DNA of 64,000 nt from CAZENU01 sp965117035 (GTDB taxonomy: Bacteria; Chloroflexota; Dehalococcoidia; Lucifugimonadales; CAZENU01), in the NCBI GenBank assembly GCA_965117035.1, contig OZ220748.1, positions 1,426,001-1,490,000 of the forward strand. The letters run 5' to 3'. This document shows positions 16,673-25,118 of the stretch, piece by piece. The first letter of the stretch is position 1. Each line of letters begins with the position of its first letter. The translations under genes were made by a program, and so were the position numbers. Under the pieces are notes generated by a model. That model was not told the origin of the DNA. It saw only the letters and a program-made list of their open reading frames with translations, and ran no database searches.

Positions 16673-17524
16673 TCAGCGCTCGATGGGCGCCCCGACGATG
16701 CTGCCGTACTCGGTCCAGGAGCCGTCGTAGTTGCGCACCTTGGGGTAGCCCAGGATCTGGGTCAGGACGAACCAGGTGTGCGAGGAGCGCTCGCCGATGC
16801 GGCAGTAGGTGATGACCTCGCTGTCGGGCGAGATGCCCTTGCCGCCGTAGATCTCGCGCAGCTCCTCGACCGACTTGAAGGTGCCGTCGGCCTCGTTGAC
16901 GGCCGAGGCCCACGGGATGTTGGCTGCGCCCGGGACGTGTCCGCCGCGCTGCGAGCCCTCCTGCGGCAGGTTCGCCGGGGCGAGAAGCTCGCCGCTGAAC
17001 TCGGCCGGCGCGCGCACGTCGACCAGGCCGACGTTGTTGCGCGTCGAGGCGACCTCGAGCACGTAATCGCGCGAGGCGCGGATGCTCGGGTCGGGGTCGC
17101 CCGCGCGGTAGATGCGCTTCGTGGGCGAGGGCACGTCGGTCGTCGTCTCCCGGCCCTCGTCGATCCACTTCTGCCGTCCGCCGTTCATGATCTTGACACG
17201 CCTGTGTCCGACGCCCTTGAGCTGCCAGAAGGCGTAGGTCGCGAACCAGTTGTTGTTGTCGCCGTAGAGCACGACGGTCGTGCCCTTCGAGATGCCCGAC
17301 GCTCCCAGGAGCGACGCCATCTGCTCGCGGGTGAGGATGTCGCGCGTCAGGGTGTCGTTGAGCTGCGTGGTCCAGTTCCAGCCCACGGCCCCGGGGATGT
17401 GGCCGTCGTCATAGGCCGACGTGTCGACGTCGACCTCGACTATGGCCACGCTGTCGTCGTCCAGGTGCTCCGCTACCCAGTCGGTCTCCGCTATGGACTC
17501 GGGATGTGCTACTCGTGCTGCCAT
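16673..17524 (-). CDS. sseA: Thiosulfate/3-mercaptopyruvate sulfurtransferase (tandem rhodanese)
   Basis: A 283-residue protein with two rhodanese domains. The C-terminal active loop is visible as TYCRIGERSSHTW, with the persulfide-carrying Cys in a CRxGxR loop typical of thiosulfate sulfurtransferases. The N-terminal domain is the inactive copy (VDVDTSAYDDGHIPGAVGWN). ATG has AAAGGAGA at 8 bp. No signal peptide, so it is cytoplasmic. The next gene upstream on the same strand is a MoeB/ThiF-type E1, so the pair may feed sulfur to a ubiquitin-like carrier (cysteine, molybdopterin or thiamine route). A terminator follows. Confidence 0.9.
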   Translation of the reverse strand: MAARVAHPESIAETDWVAEHLDDDSVAIVEVDVDTSAYDDGHIPGAVGWNWTTQLNDTLTRDILTREQMASLLGASGISKGTTVVLYGDNNNWFATYAFWQLKGVGHRRVKIMNGGRQKWIDEGRETTTDVPSPTKRIYRAGDPDPSIRASRDYVLEVASTRNNVGLVDVRAPAEFSGELLAPANLPQEGSQRGGHVPGAANIPWASAVNEADGTFKSVEELREIYGGKGISPDSEVITYCRIGERSSHTWFVLTQILGYPKVRNYDGSWTEYGSIVGAPIER

Positions 17525-17667
17525 TGTGTCACTCTCCTTTGAGTGCGCTAGAAGCGAGGTTAGCGTGGGCCGATGCCGGCGAACGGCTCACGTCGAGCCG
17601 CCCGCCTATATACAAGGCAGCAGGACGAAGCGCAGGCGGCCGTTGCGTGCTTCCGACATTCGGGATG

Positions 17668-18495
17668 CTAGGCGGGCACCGCGGGCGCGCCGCAGAAGAG
17701 CTCGTAGTCGATCAGCTCGGTGACGGTCGGGTTATCGCCGCAGAGCGGGCACTCGGGATTGCGCCGCAGCTTGACTGTGCGGAAGTCCATCTCGAGGCCG
17801 TCGATGATCAGCAGGCGGCCGGTGAGCGACTTGCCGATGCCCATGATGAGCTTGACCGTCTCGGTCGCCTGTATCGTGCCGACCAGTCCGGGAAGCATCC
17901 CGAGCACGCCGGCCTCGGCGCAGCTGGGGACCTCGCCCGGCGGGGGCGGCTGCGGAAAGAGGCAGCGGTAGCAGCCCTGGCCCGGCAGGAAGACCGAGGC
18001 CATGCCGTCGAATATGAGGATGCTGCCGTCGACCAGCGGCTTGTCGTTCAGGTATGCGGCGTCGTTTACGAGGTACCGTGCCGGGAAGTTGTCGGCGCCG
18101 TTCACGACGATGTCGTAGCCGCCGATGACCTCCATCGCGTTGTCGGAAGTGAGCGGCTCCTCGTGGACGCCGACGTTGACGTCCGGGTTGTACGCCTTCA
18201 GCGTCTCCTCGGCGGATATGACCTTGCGCCGGCCGATGTCGTCGTTCTGGTGCAGTATCTGGCGCTGCAGGTTGGTCACGTCTACGGTGTCGAAGTCGAC
18301 GATGCCGATGGTGCCGACGCCCGCGAGCGTCAGGTAGACGGCGACGGGAGAGCCGAGGCCGCCGGCGCCGACGACCAGCACCTTGGCGTCGAGCAGCTTG
18401 CGCTGGCCGACGCTGCCCACCTGGGGCATGATGATGTGGCGGCTGTAGCGCTGCACCTGGTACGGCGTCAACGGCTGGGTGGCGACCGTTGCCAT
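17668..18495 (-). CDS. moeB: MoeB/ThiF/HesA-family adenylyltransferase (E1-like)
   Basis: A 275-residue E1-like enzyme that adenylates the C-terminus of a sulfur-carrier protein. Seen: nucleotide loop GAGGLGSP (43-50), DFDTVDVTNLQRQ (67-79), zinc Cys pairs C175/C178 (CYRC) and C249/C252 (CPLC), and the conserved Cys at 192 in SCAEAGVLG. ATG at 18495 has GGAGG at 6 bp; the longer frame to 19056 is spurious. There is no rhodanese domain fused at the C-terminus, but a separate rhodanese gene lies downstream (143 bp gap). MoeB versus ThiF cannot be decided by eye. Confidence 0.88.
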   Translation of the reverse strand: MATVATQPLTPYQVQRYSRHIIMPQVGSVGQRKLLDAKVLVVGAGGLGSPVAVYLTLAGVGTIGIVDFDTVDVTNLQRQILHQNDDIGRRKVISAEETLKAYNPDVNVGVHEEPLTSDNAMEVIGGYDIVVNGADNFPARYLVNDAAYLNDKPLVDGSILIFDGMASVFLPGQGCYRCLFPQPPPPGEVPSCAEAGVLGMLPGLVGTIQATETVKLIMGIGKSLTGRLLIIDGLEMDFRTVKLRRNPECPLCGDNPTVTELIDYELFCGAPAVPA

Positions 18496-18500
18496 TCTAT

Positions 18501-18600
18501 CCTCCGGTTTCGACGGCCCGCCGTACTGACTCGGCGGGCCTTGAGGTCGGTCTATGGCGCGTCCTGAAACAAAACGCCCCGCCACACCGGCGGAGCAGAG
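18501..18600 (-). promoter_or_regulatory. Structured leader of the moeB-like gene (possible attenuator)
   Basis: On the minus strand the region ahead of ATG 18495 holds two hairpins. The first (stem 18577-18583 with 18589-18595, CTCCGCC/GGCGGGG) is followed by CGTTTTGTTTC, which resembles an intrinsic terminator. The second (perfect 9-bp stem 18515-18523 with 18532-18540, GGCCCGCCG) sits just before the ribosome site. No gene precedes on this strand, so a terminator here suggests attenuation. I recognise no known riboswitch class. The rest of 18600-18817 shows nothing further. Confidence 0.4.
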
Positions 18601-18817
18601 GCCGTTCCCAACCGGGTCGGGCGCCGAAAGAGTATAGCAGCCGGCCGCCAATCCCGACAACGCCACGTTCGCCCCCATTCCGCGAATGGAGAGCCCATCC
18701 ATGGCGTGATGCGCCCCCAACCCCATCGGAGGCGCCCCAGCACGCTGTCCGTCGCAGTCAAGCCGTGAATCTGGGAGCATGGTCTTCGATTGACAGGCGT
18801 CGAGAGGCCTATGTACG

Positions 18818-20707
18818 ATGCCGCAGTCCTGCAAGTCTACAAGCTCAGTCGGGGCACTCAACACACACGCCAGGGTCACGTCCTGGAAGACACGGGGAGC
18901 CCCTACCCGTCTTTTGCGGAATCTCCTGACATCGGCGATCTCGACGGGTAGCCGTTGCTTCCTGACGGCTAGATCGCCAGGGGCGTTCAAGCTCACGGTC
19001 GCAGCTCTGCTTGTTGTCGCCGCCCTCGGCACCACGCACAGCGGCTCCGAGGGCAACTTCGCGGACTACGAGCTCGGGTTGGTGCTCGTGCGCAGGATCG
19101 CGGTGAGCGGCGTTCTGCTGGCCGCCGCGCTCCTCATTCCCTGGCCAAGGACCGTCGCCAATGCTGTGCTGGCGGCGATTACGCTAGCGTGCGTTTTCAC
19201 AGCCTACATAGTCCACACCGAGCTCTTCTACCCGCAGAACAGGATCTGGCTCGCGCCCATATGCGCCGCCGCGGCGCTTACGCTCTTTGTCGCGTTTCAG
19301 CTCATGGACGAGCGTCGTTGGGCTGGGCTTGCGCTTTCGGTAGTTGCGGCATTGCCCGTCGCCACGCTCGTCTGGAAGAACGCCTGGCCGGCCCTCACTG
19401 CCGCGTTCTCCAACCCCGGGGGACTGCTGCACCCTGACAACGTCGTCATGTGGGCCACCATCTTTGGGTTGGTGGCGCTGTCCGGCTCCACTCTCGCCGT
19501 GTACGCCATGTCCCGCATCGTGGAACCATCGCGTTGGGGCGTGTTCGCCCTTTTCGGGGTCGCCTTATTCCTCGCAGCCGCCGTCGTGTCGCTGAATCCC
19601 AGATACACCGAGACCGTCAGCAGCAGCGGATACTACGCCGACGGCTGGGAAGACCACCCCGGACTGCGCTCTGTCAGTTTCCACGAAACCCCGAACATCT
19701 ACTTCATCGGCTTTGATGCCATAGCCCCGGAAGCCATCACGCGCAAGCACATGGGGATCGCGACAACAGAGTTTCACCGCATCGTCGAGCGAGACATGCG
19801 CCGCTTCAGGAACCTGTTCGCCAACAGCATTCCAACCAGACACTCGCTAAGCACCCTCCTGGCGCTCGACCTGGACTTTCTGTTGGCCCAACAGGAGAAA
19901 GCTCGCTCAGGCGCAGTAAGCTACCTGACCGGGCATGATCTCAGCCCGCTTGTCTGGCTGCTGGGCGAGAATGGCTACGAATCCACGTTCATGTACCCCG
20001 ACACCTACTTCGGTCGGGCCAAGGGGCCGCATATCGACAACTACGTCCACAATGACGCGCCGGCGCTATGTACCCTGTTGGATGAGGACGAAAGACGATG
20101 GGCCTTTTGGGGCCACTGCTGGAACCACAATGCACACGAAGTCGGACCGCTGCCGGCGATCGTAGAACGACTCTCCCCGGGGGAATTCCTCGTTCGGGCC
20201 TTGACCGACGTTGACAGGAGCCGCCCACAGTTCGTCATCGCGCATTTCCCTATGCCCGGCCACACTCAAGGGTCATACGACCACAACGATGCCAACCGCA
20301 GGAGTCGCTTCTTATCCAAATACGAGGCGAACTTCAATGAGGCGGCCATTTACTTGCAGCGGATAGTCGAGCATTTGCGCGCCAATGACCCCGGCGCGAT
20401 CCTGTTCGTCTACGGAGACCACGGAGCCTACCTGTCCCGCGCAATAGAGGTCGATGACGACCCCGAGTTCTACCTGCAAGACCGATTCGCCATCCTCGGC
20501 GGTGTGTATCCTCCTGACCGGTGCTCCGCAGAGCTGGATCGGGCGGAGCGCAAGGGTTACCTGACCACCCTCGACGTCGTACATGCGATCCTCGAATGCC
20601 TTTCCGGCGGGGAAAGCGCGTTGGTTGGGCCGAGAAACGACCGCTTCTGGTCTCCCAAACTCGATCACGACCACTCGTACCGCTACGAGAACTTCCTCTA
20701 TGAGTGA
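18818..20707 (+). CDS. Membrane-anchored sulfatase / phosphoethanolamine-transferase-like protein
   Basis: About 629 residues: an N-terminal membrane domain of roughly six to seven TMs (residues about 57-260), then a sulfatase-superfamily catalytic domain. The domain starts at PNIYFIGFDAIAPEAI; the probable nucleophile lies in SIPTRHSLSTLL, and the metal-binding end is YGDHGAYLS. This layout is that of LTA synthase, EptA-like and other cell-envelope transferases, and of membrane sulfatases. The first 50 residues are polar and the start is uncertain (ATG 18818 has GAGAGG at 10 bp). Stand-alone; no partner genes identify the substrate. Confidence 0.75.
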   Translation: MPQSCKSTSSVGALNTHARVTSWKTRGAPTRLLRNLLTSAISTGSRCFLTARSPGAFKLTVAALLVVAALGTTHSGSEGNFADYELGLVLVRRIAVSGVLLAAALLIPWPRTVANAVLAAITLACVFTAYIVHTELFYPQNRIWLAPICAAAALTLFVAFQLMDERRWAGLALSVVAALPVATLVWKNAWPALTAAFSNPGGLLHPDNVVMWATIFGLVALSGSTLAVYAMSRIVEPSRWGVFALFGVALFLAAAVVSLNPRYTETVSSSGYYADGWEDHPGLRSVSFHETPNIYFIGFDAIAPEAITRKHMGIATTEFHRIVERDMRRFRNLFANSIPTRHSLSTLLALDLDFLLAQQEKARSGAVSYLTGHDLSPLVWLLGENGYESTFMYPDTYFGRAKGPHIDNYVHNDAPALCTLLDEDERRWAFWGHCWNHNAHEVGPLPAIVERLSPGEFLVRALTDVDRSRPQFVIAHFPMPGHTQGSYDHNDANRRSRFLSKYEANFNEAAIYLQRIVEHLRANDPGAILFVYGDHGAYLSRAIEVDDDPEFYLQDRFAILGGVYPPDRCSAELDRAERKGYLTTLDVVHAILECLSGGESALVGPRNDRFWSPKLDHDHSYRYENFLYE

Positions 20708-20802
20708 ATGATCGGGAAGTGTTTGACACGGCATAGGGCCTAATCTATAGTGCGCCCAGATTGGATCGGGCCCCATTCCGCACTACTCCCCAAGGTGGCG
20801 CA

Positions 20803-21888
20803 ATGACTGACAAGAAGGTACTGAAGGCCGTCCACATCGGCATGAGCACCGGGCACGCGGGCAGCCTCGACTCGTCCCGCCCGAGGCTCATCCGCACTTT
20901 CCAGCAGCTTGAGGGCGTCGAGGTCGTCGGCTATTGCGAGATCTACGATCCGTCCTACCTGGACGTCGCCAAGGCCTTCGACCCGGCCGCGGGCGTCTAC
21001 TCCTCCGTCGACGAGCTGATCGAGAAGCAGGACTTCGACCTGGCCTGCGTCGTACTGCTGCCCAGGGACGTCCCGGACGCGCTGCTCAAGCTGGCCAACG
21101 CGGGCAAGCACTTCCTGGTCGACAAGCAGTTCGCCCGCAAGTCCGAGGACCTGATAGAAGTGGTCAAGAGCGTCCGCAACAGCGGGATCACGACCTTCAT
21201 CGCCTACCCCTGGCGCTACCATCCGGCGGCGCAGGACCTGCGCGACATGGTGGACCGGGGGCTGATGGGCCGGCCGCTGGCCATCGAGGCGAACCAGATC
21301 TTCGACGTAGTCGACGCTACGAAGGCGCTTGGACCGGCGCACCGGGTCGACACTGAGTCGGGCGGCTCGCTGCACTATGTCGGCTGTCACATCATGGACA
21401 CGATGCGGTTCCTGGTCGGAGGCGAGGTCAGGGCCGTGCAGGCGATCACGGGCCGCCCGAACGGCCACATCGAGCCCGGCATGGAAGAGGCCGCGATGCT
21501 GGCGCTGGAGTATGACAACGGCGCGCTCGGCACCCTGCACTGCGGCTACCTCGGGCACCTCGGCACGAACTACGCCTCGATAAGCCTGCGGAGCGAGTTC
21601 GGAGAAGGATATCTGGACGTCGGCAAGCCCCGCCTGGAGGTCCGCTGCAAGGCGCCGTCGTGGCGCGGAGCCCCCAACCGCGTCATCGACTACGACGTGC
21701 CCACGTTCGAGGGCATCATGACCTCGGTCTGGTATCACAGCTGGATCGAGCGCTTCATCGACGACATCCGCGCCGGGCGGCCCGGCGTTCTGACGATGGA
21801 CGATGCGCTGTACGTGCTGCAGAGCATCGACGCCGCATACGAGTCGGCCCGCACAGGCCGCCGCGTCGAGGTGCAGTACGGCGTCTAG
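20803..21888 (+). CDS. Gfo/Idh/MocA family oxidoreductase (1)
   Basis: A 361-residue NAD(P)-dependent dehydrogenase-like protein. The N-terminal Rossmann part starts KAVHIGMSTGHAGSL, an unusual form of the glycine-rich loop, and the family's EKP motif is DKQ (FLVDKQFARKSEDL). The C-terminal alpha/beta domain has YPWRYHPAAQDLRDMV. ATG at 20803 has AAGGTGG; the earlier frame is too far upstream. It is highly similar to the next gene, indicating tandem duplication, and starts a run of three same-strand paralogs. Substrate is probably a sugar or cyclitol derivative but is not determined; catalysis may be altered by the DKQ change. Confidence 0.88.
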   Translation: MTDKKVLKAVHIGMSTGHAGSLDSSRPRLIRTFQQLEGVEVVGYCEIYDPSYLDVAKAFDPAAGVYSSVDELIEKQDFDLACVVLLPRDVPDALLKLANAGKHFLVDKQFARKSEDLIEVVKSVRNSGITTFIAYPWRYHPAAQDLRDMVDRGLMGRPLAIEANQIFDVVDATKALGPAHRVDTESGGSLHYVGCHIMDTMRFLVGGEVRAVQAITGRPNGHIEPGMEEAAMLALEYDNGALGTLHCGYLGHLGTNYASISLRSEFGEGYLDVGKPRLEVRCKAPSWRGAPNRVIDYDVPTFEGIMTSVWYHSWIERFIDDIRAGRPGVLTMDDALYVLQSIDAAYESARTGRRVEVQYGV

Positions 21889-21934
21889 AGCGGCGGGGCA
21901 ACTCGCACACATAACCCCACACGAGGTGCGGTAG

Positions 21935-23050
21935 ATGGCAACCGACAGACCACTTAGAGCGGCGCACGTCGGCCTGAGCGTGGGCCACGCGGGCACGTTC
22001 GACGACTCCCGCCCCCGGCTGATCCACGACGTCCGGCGCCTCCCTGGTGTCGAGGTGGTGGCGTACTGCGAGACGTACGACAGCTCGTTCCTGGACGAGG
22101 CGAAGAAGCACAATCCGGGCGCGGGGCTCTACTCCGACCTGGACGAGATGATCGCGAAGGAGGACTTCGACCTCGCGGCGGTCGTGCTGTACCCGGTCGA
22201 CGTCGCCCCGGCGCTGCTGAAGCTGGCCGAGGCCGGCAAGCACTTCATGGTCGACAAGCAGTTCGCGCGCAAGTCGGAGGACCTGATACCGGTCACGAAG
22301 GCCGTACTGCGCAACAACCTGACGACCTTCATGCTGTACCCGTGGCGCTACCACCCGGCCGCGCTCGACATACGGCGCCTGATCGAGGAGGACGTCCTGG
22401 GCGAGCCGGTCGACATCGAGAGCAGGCAGTTCTGGGGTCAGGTCGGCGGCCCGCTCGGCAAGGACGTCAACGCGGCGCCCCACAGGCTCGACACCGAGGG
22501 CGGCGGCGTGCTGCACTACATCGGCTGCCACCATCTCGACCTGATGCGCGCCGTCATGGGCTGTGAGGTCAAGACTGTCCAGGCGATGACCGGCCGACCG
22601 TTCGGGCACATGGAAGAGCCTATGGAAGACATCGCCGTGCTCGCCATGGAGTACGAGAACGGCGGCTTCGGCAGCCTCCACCACGGCTACACCAAGCCGA
22701 TCACCGTCGGAGACCAGGCGTACGACAGCGCGTTCGTGCTGCGCGGCGTCAACGGCTGGGCCGAGTGGACGCCCGTGGGAGGCAACACCCTCGAGGTCAC
22801 CAGCGCGTCGCCGCAGTGGAGCGGCGCGCCCGAGAAGACGATCACCTACGACCTGGCGCCCCTGCCCAGCATCGTCAGCCACGTCTGGTACTACATCTGG
22901 ATCGAGCAGTTCGTCGCGGACCTCCGTGCCGGGCGGCCGGGCCGACCCAACATGGTCGACGGCCTGCACGTGCTCCAGAGCATCGACGCCGCCTACGAGT
23001 CGGCCCGCACCGGCACGAGAGTCGACGTCCGTTACGGCGTGGACGTGTAG
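21935..23050 (+). CDS. Gfo/Idh/MocA family oxidoreductase (2)
   Basis: A 371-residue paralog of the preceding gene, sharing the start RAAHVGLSVGHAGTF, the motif HFMVDKQFARKSEDLIP, the YPWRYHPAALDIRRLI block and the C-terminal QSIDAAYESARTG. The DKQ form of the usual EKP motif is thus common to both. Start ATG with GAGGTGCGG upstream. The gap to the previous gene is 46 bp, consistent with one transcript. It probably oxidises or reduces a related substrate, but no substrate can be read from the sequence. Confidence 0.88.
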   Translation: MATDRPLRAAHVGLSVGHAGTFDDSRPRLIHDVRRLPGVEVVAYCETYDSSFLDEAKKHNPGAGLYSDLDEMIAKEDFDLAAVVLYPVDVAPALLKLAEAGKHFMVDKQFARKSEDLIPVTKAVLRNNLTTFMLYPWRYHPAALDIRRLIEEDVLGEPVDIESRQFWGQVGGPLGKDVNAAPHRLDTEGGGVLHYIGCHHLDLMRAVMGCEVKTVQAMTGRPFGHMEEPMEDIAVLAMEYENGGFGSLHHGYTKPITVGDQAYDSAFVLRGVNGWAEWTPVGGNTLEVTSASPQWSGAPEKTITYDLAPLPSIVSHVWYYIWIEQFVADLRAGRPGRPNMVDGLHVLQSIDAAYESARTGTRVDVRYGVDV

Positions 23051-23095
23051 CGCCCGCCCGCGGGGCCGGTCCGCGCCGTCCGGGAAGGGGTTGAC

Positions 23096-24328
23096 ATGAT
23101 CGACGACCGAATCGGCGTGGGCTTCGCCGGCTGCGGCGCCATCTCGCGCCTCTACACCGACATCTACGCCGGCCTGTGCGACGTCGCCCGCGTCGTGGCC
23201 GTGGCCGACCCCCTGCCCGAGCGCGCGGAGCACCGCCGGGCCCGCCAGGTCGAGGCGTATCTCGTCGAGGCGCACGCGGCGCGGCTGCGGGCCGGCGAGG
23301 CCCGCGACGACGAGACCCGCGCCCACGAGCTGCGAAAGGCCGCGCTGGCGGAGTCGGCCGCCACCGCGGGTATCCGCGTCTACCGCGACCACGAAGACCT
23401 TCTACGGGACAACGACGTCCAGGCGATGGTGCTGCTGACCACGCCCGCGGTGCGGGCGGAGCCGACGATCGCAGCGGCCGAGGCCGGCCGGCACGTCTTC
23501 ACCCAAGGGCCGATGGCCCGGAGCGTCGCCGACGCGGCGGCGATGGCGGACGCGGTCCGGCGCGCGGGCATCAAGTTCCACTCCCAGTGCGGGGCCCGGT
23601 ACCCCCGGGGAATAGCCCTCGCCCGACGCGCGGTCGAGAGGAGCCTGCTCGGCGAGGTCGCGAGCGCCCGCGTCGAGCTGAACTGGTTCCGGCCGCAGAG
23701 CTACTACCGGGGCTGGCACGGCACTTGGGCCGGAGAGGGCGGCGGCGCGGCGTTCCACCACGGCAGGTACATCATCGACCCGTTCCTCTACGTGCTCGGC
23801 TCGCGGGCCGTCGAGCTGTTCGCGTTCGCCGGGCCGGCGCTTCGGGAGATCGAGCACGAGAACCTGACCCACGCCGCCGTGCGCTACTCCAACGGCGCGA
23901 CCGGGACGATCCACGCGTCGCTGCTCAACCACAAGCAGCGGCTCACCCCGCCGGGCCGGTTCGAGATACTCGGCCGCGACGCATCGATGCTCGTGGGGGA
24001 GGAGTACTTCAACCAGCCCTCCCCGGGCTCCAGCTACTGGGAGGCCGACACGACGTTCGGCCTGGGAGACGACGCCGCCGTCGACGCGCTGGCCGCTCTC
24101 ACCGACGACGTGTCCGGCGTGCCCGAGCGGGCGTCCGAGCAGTACCAGAGCCGGCTGTTCCTGGAGAGCATCGCCAACGACACGGAGCCGATCGTCCCGA
24201 TCGAGGTGCCGGCGCACCACGTCGAGATCGTGCGGGCGCTGTACAAGTCGGCCCACGAGGGCGCCCCGGTGAGCCTGCCCCTCGACGAGGACGACCCGTT
24301 CTACAGCTTCGAGGGACGTATCGCGTGA
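23096..24328 (+). CDS. Gfo/Idh/MocA family oxidoreductase (3)
   Basis: A 410-residue member with a canonical nucleotide loop (VGFAGCGAISRLY) and a long insertion after beta-2 rich in Arg and Ala (about residues 40-85). The EKP position reads HVFTQGPMARSVADA, so the conserved Lys is absent. The C-terminal domain has HHGRYIIDPFLYVLGSRAVE. AAGGGG precedes the ATG. It is 45 bp after paralog 2 and probably co-transcribed. Loss of the Lys suggests either a non-redox or partner role or a different catalytic residue. Confidence 0.85.
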   Translation: MIDDRIGVGFAGCGAISRLYTDIYAGLCDVARVVAVADPLPERAEHRRARQVEAYLVEAHAARLRAGEARDDETRAHELRKAALAESAATAGIRVYRDHEDLLRDNDVQAMVLLTTPAVRAEPTIAAAEAGRHVFTQGPMARSVADAAAMADAVRRAGIKFHSQCGARYPRGIALARRAVERSLLGEVASARVELNWFRPQSYYRGWHGTWAGEGGGAAFHHGRYIIDPFLYVLGSRAVELFAFAGPALREIEHENLTHAAVRYSNGATGTIHASLLNHKQRLTPPGRFEILGRDASMLVGEEYFNQPSPGSSYWEADTTFGLGDDAAVDALAALTDDVSGVPERASEQYQSRLFLESIANDTEPIVPIEVPAHHVEIVRALYKSAHEGAPVSLPLDEDDPFYSFEGRIA

Positions 24329-24464
24329 TCCTCAGTGGAAGTGATGCCCGCCAGAACGAGGAGCGCTGTTCCTGACGGTCAGATTCCCGACGGTGCGGTA
24401 TCATGGTGACTGACGACGTCAGGCAGGGTTTGGAAGGGAACTCTCCGGGCATGGGAAGTGGCGA

Positions 24465-24791
24465 ATGAGCCTCGGGCAGGACTACGGATCAGGGGTGGAC
24501 ATGGCGCCAATTCGGCCTACGGCGGTTGAGTCGCGAGAGGGCCACCGCATCTGGATCGAGTACTCCGACGGCTCCGCGGGCGAGGTCGACCTGTCGCACC
24601 TGGCGGGAGGAGGCGTGTTCGAGGTCTGGAACGACCGCGCCTGCTTCGACGCGGTGCGCATAACCGAGTACGACGCCATCGCCTGGGGTGAGGAGTTGGA
24701 GCTGTGCCCCGACGCCCTCTACATGCGGCTCACCGGCAAGTCCGTCGAACAGATTATGCCGGGGGCCGCGTCGATCCTGCGCGATGCCTGA
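24465..24791 (+). CDS. DUF2442 family protein
   Basis: A 108-residue protein with the DUF2442 core IWIEYSDGSAGEVDLSHLAG then GVFEVWNDRACFDAVRI and LCPDALYMRL. Start uncertain (ATG 24465 or the in-frame ATG at 24501). It overlaps the DUF4160 gene by 8 bp, so the two are translationally coupled. Order is DUF2442 then DUF4160, the reverse of the pair at 15.7-16.6 kb, and it has no XRE domain. Possible antitoxin-like partner; inference only. Confidence 0.82.
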   Translation: MSLGQDYGSGVDMAPIRPTAVESREGHRIWIEYSDGSAGEVDLSHLAGGGVFEVWNDRACFDAVRITEYDAIAWGEELELCPDALYMRLTGKSVEQIMPGAASILRDA

Positions 24792-25044
24792 GCTCTGCCG
24801 CTTCTACGGGATCGTAATCCAGATGTACTTCGCCGACCATGCGCCGCCGCACTTCCACGCGCGATACGGCGGCCATCGAGCCGTAATCTCCATCGATCCT
24901 CCATCCGTACTCCACGGCCGTCTCCCCGCGCGAGCCCGGAGCCTCGTCATGGAATGGGTGGAGTTGCATCGCGCCGAGTTGCGAGAAGCCTGGGCGCGAG
25001 CACGAAGACGAGAATCGCCCGGCAAGATCGCGCCATTGGAGTGA
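24784..25044 (+). CDS. DUF4160 family protein
   Basis: An 86-residue protein: MPELCRFYGIVIQMYFADHA then PPHFHARYGGHRAVISI and a C-terminal VMEWVELHRAELREAWARAR, a close match to the DUF4160 consensus. The ATG lies inside the end of the DUF2442 gene. The basic C-terminus and the His-rich PPHFHA block might form a nucleic-acid or metal site, but no activity is established. The pair is wedged between the third and fourth Gfo/Idh genes, which suggests insertion as a module. Confidence 0.82.
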   Translation: MPELCRFYGIVIQMYFADHAPPHFHARYGGHRAVISIDPPSVLHGRLPARARSLVMEWVELHRAELREAWARARRRESPGKIAPLE

Positions 25045-25118
25045 TGGGGTGTCCTGATCGCATGATGCGCATCGGTGAAGCTGGATAAGCTCAATACGCG
25101 GCGACCGGAGAGTCAACT

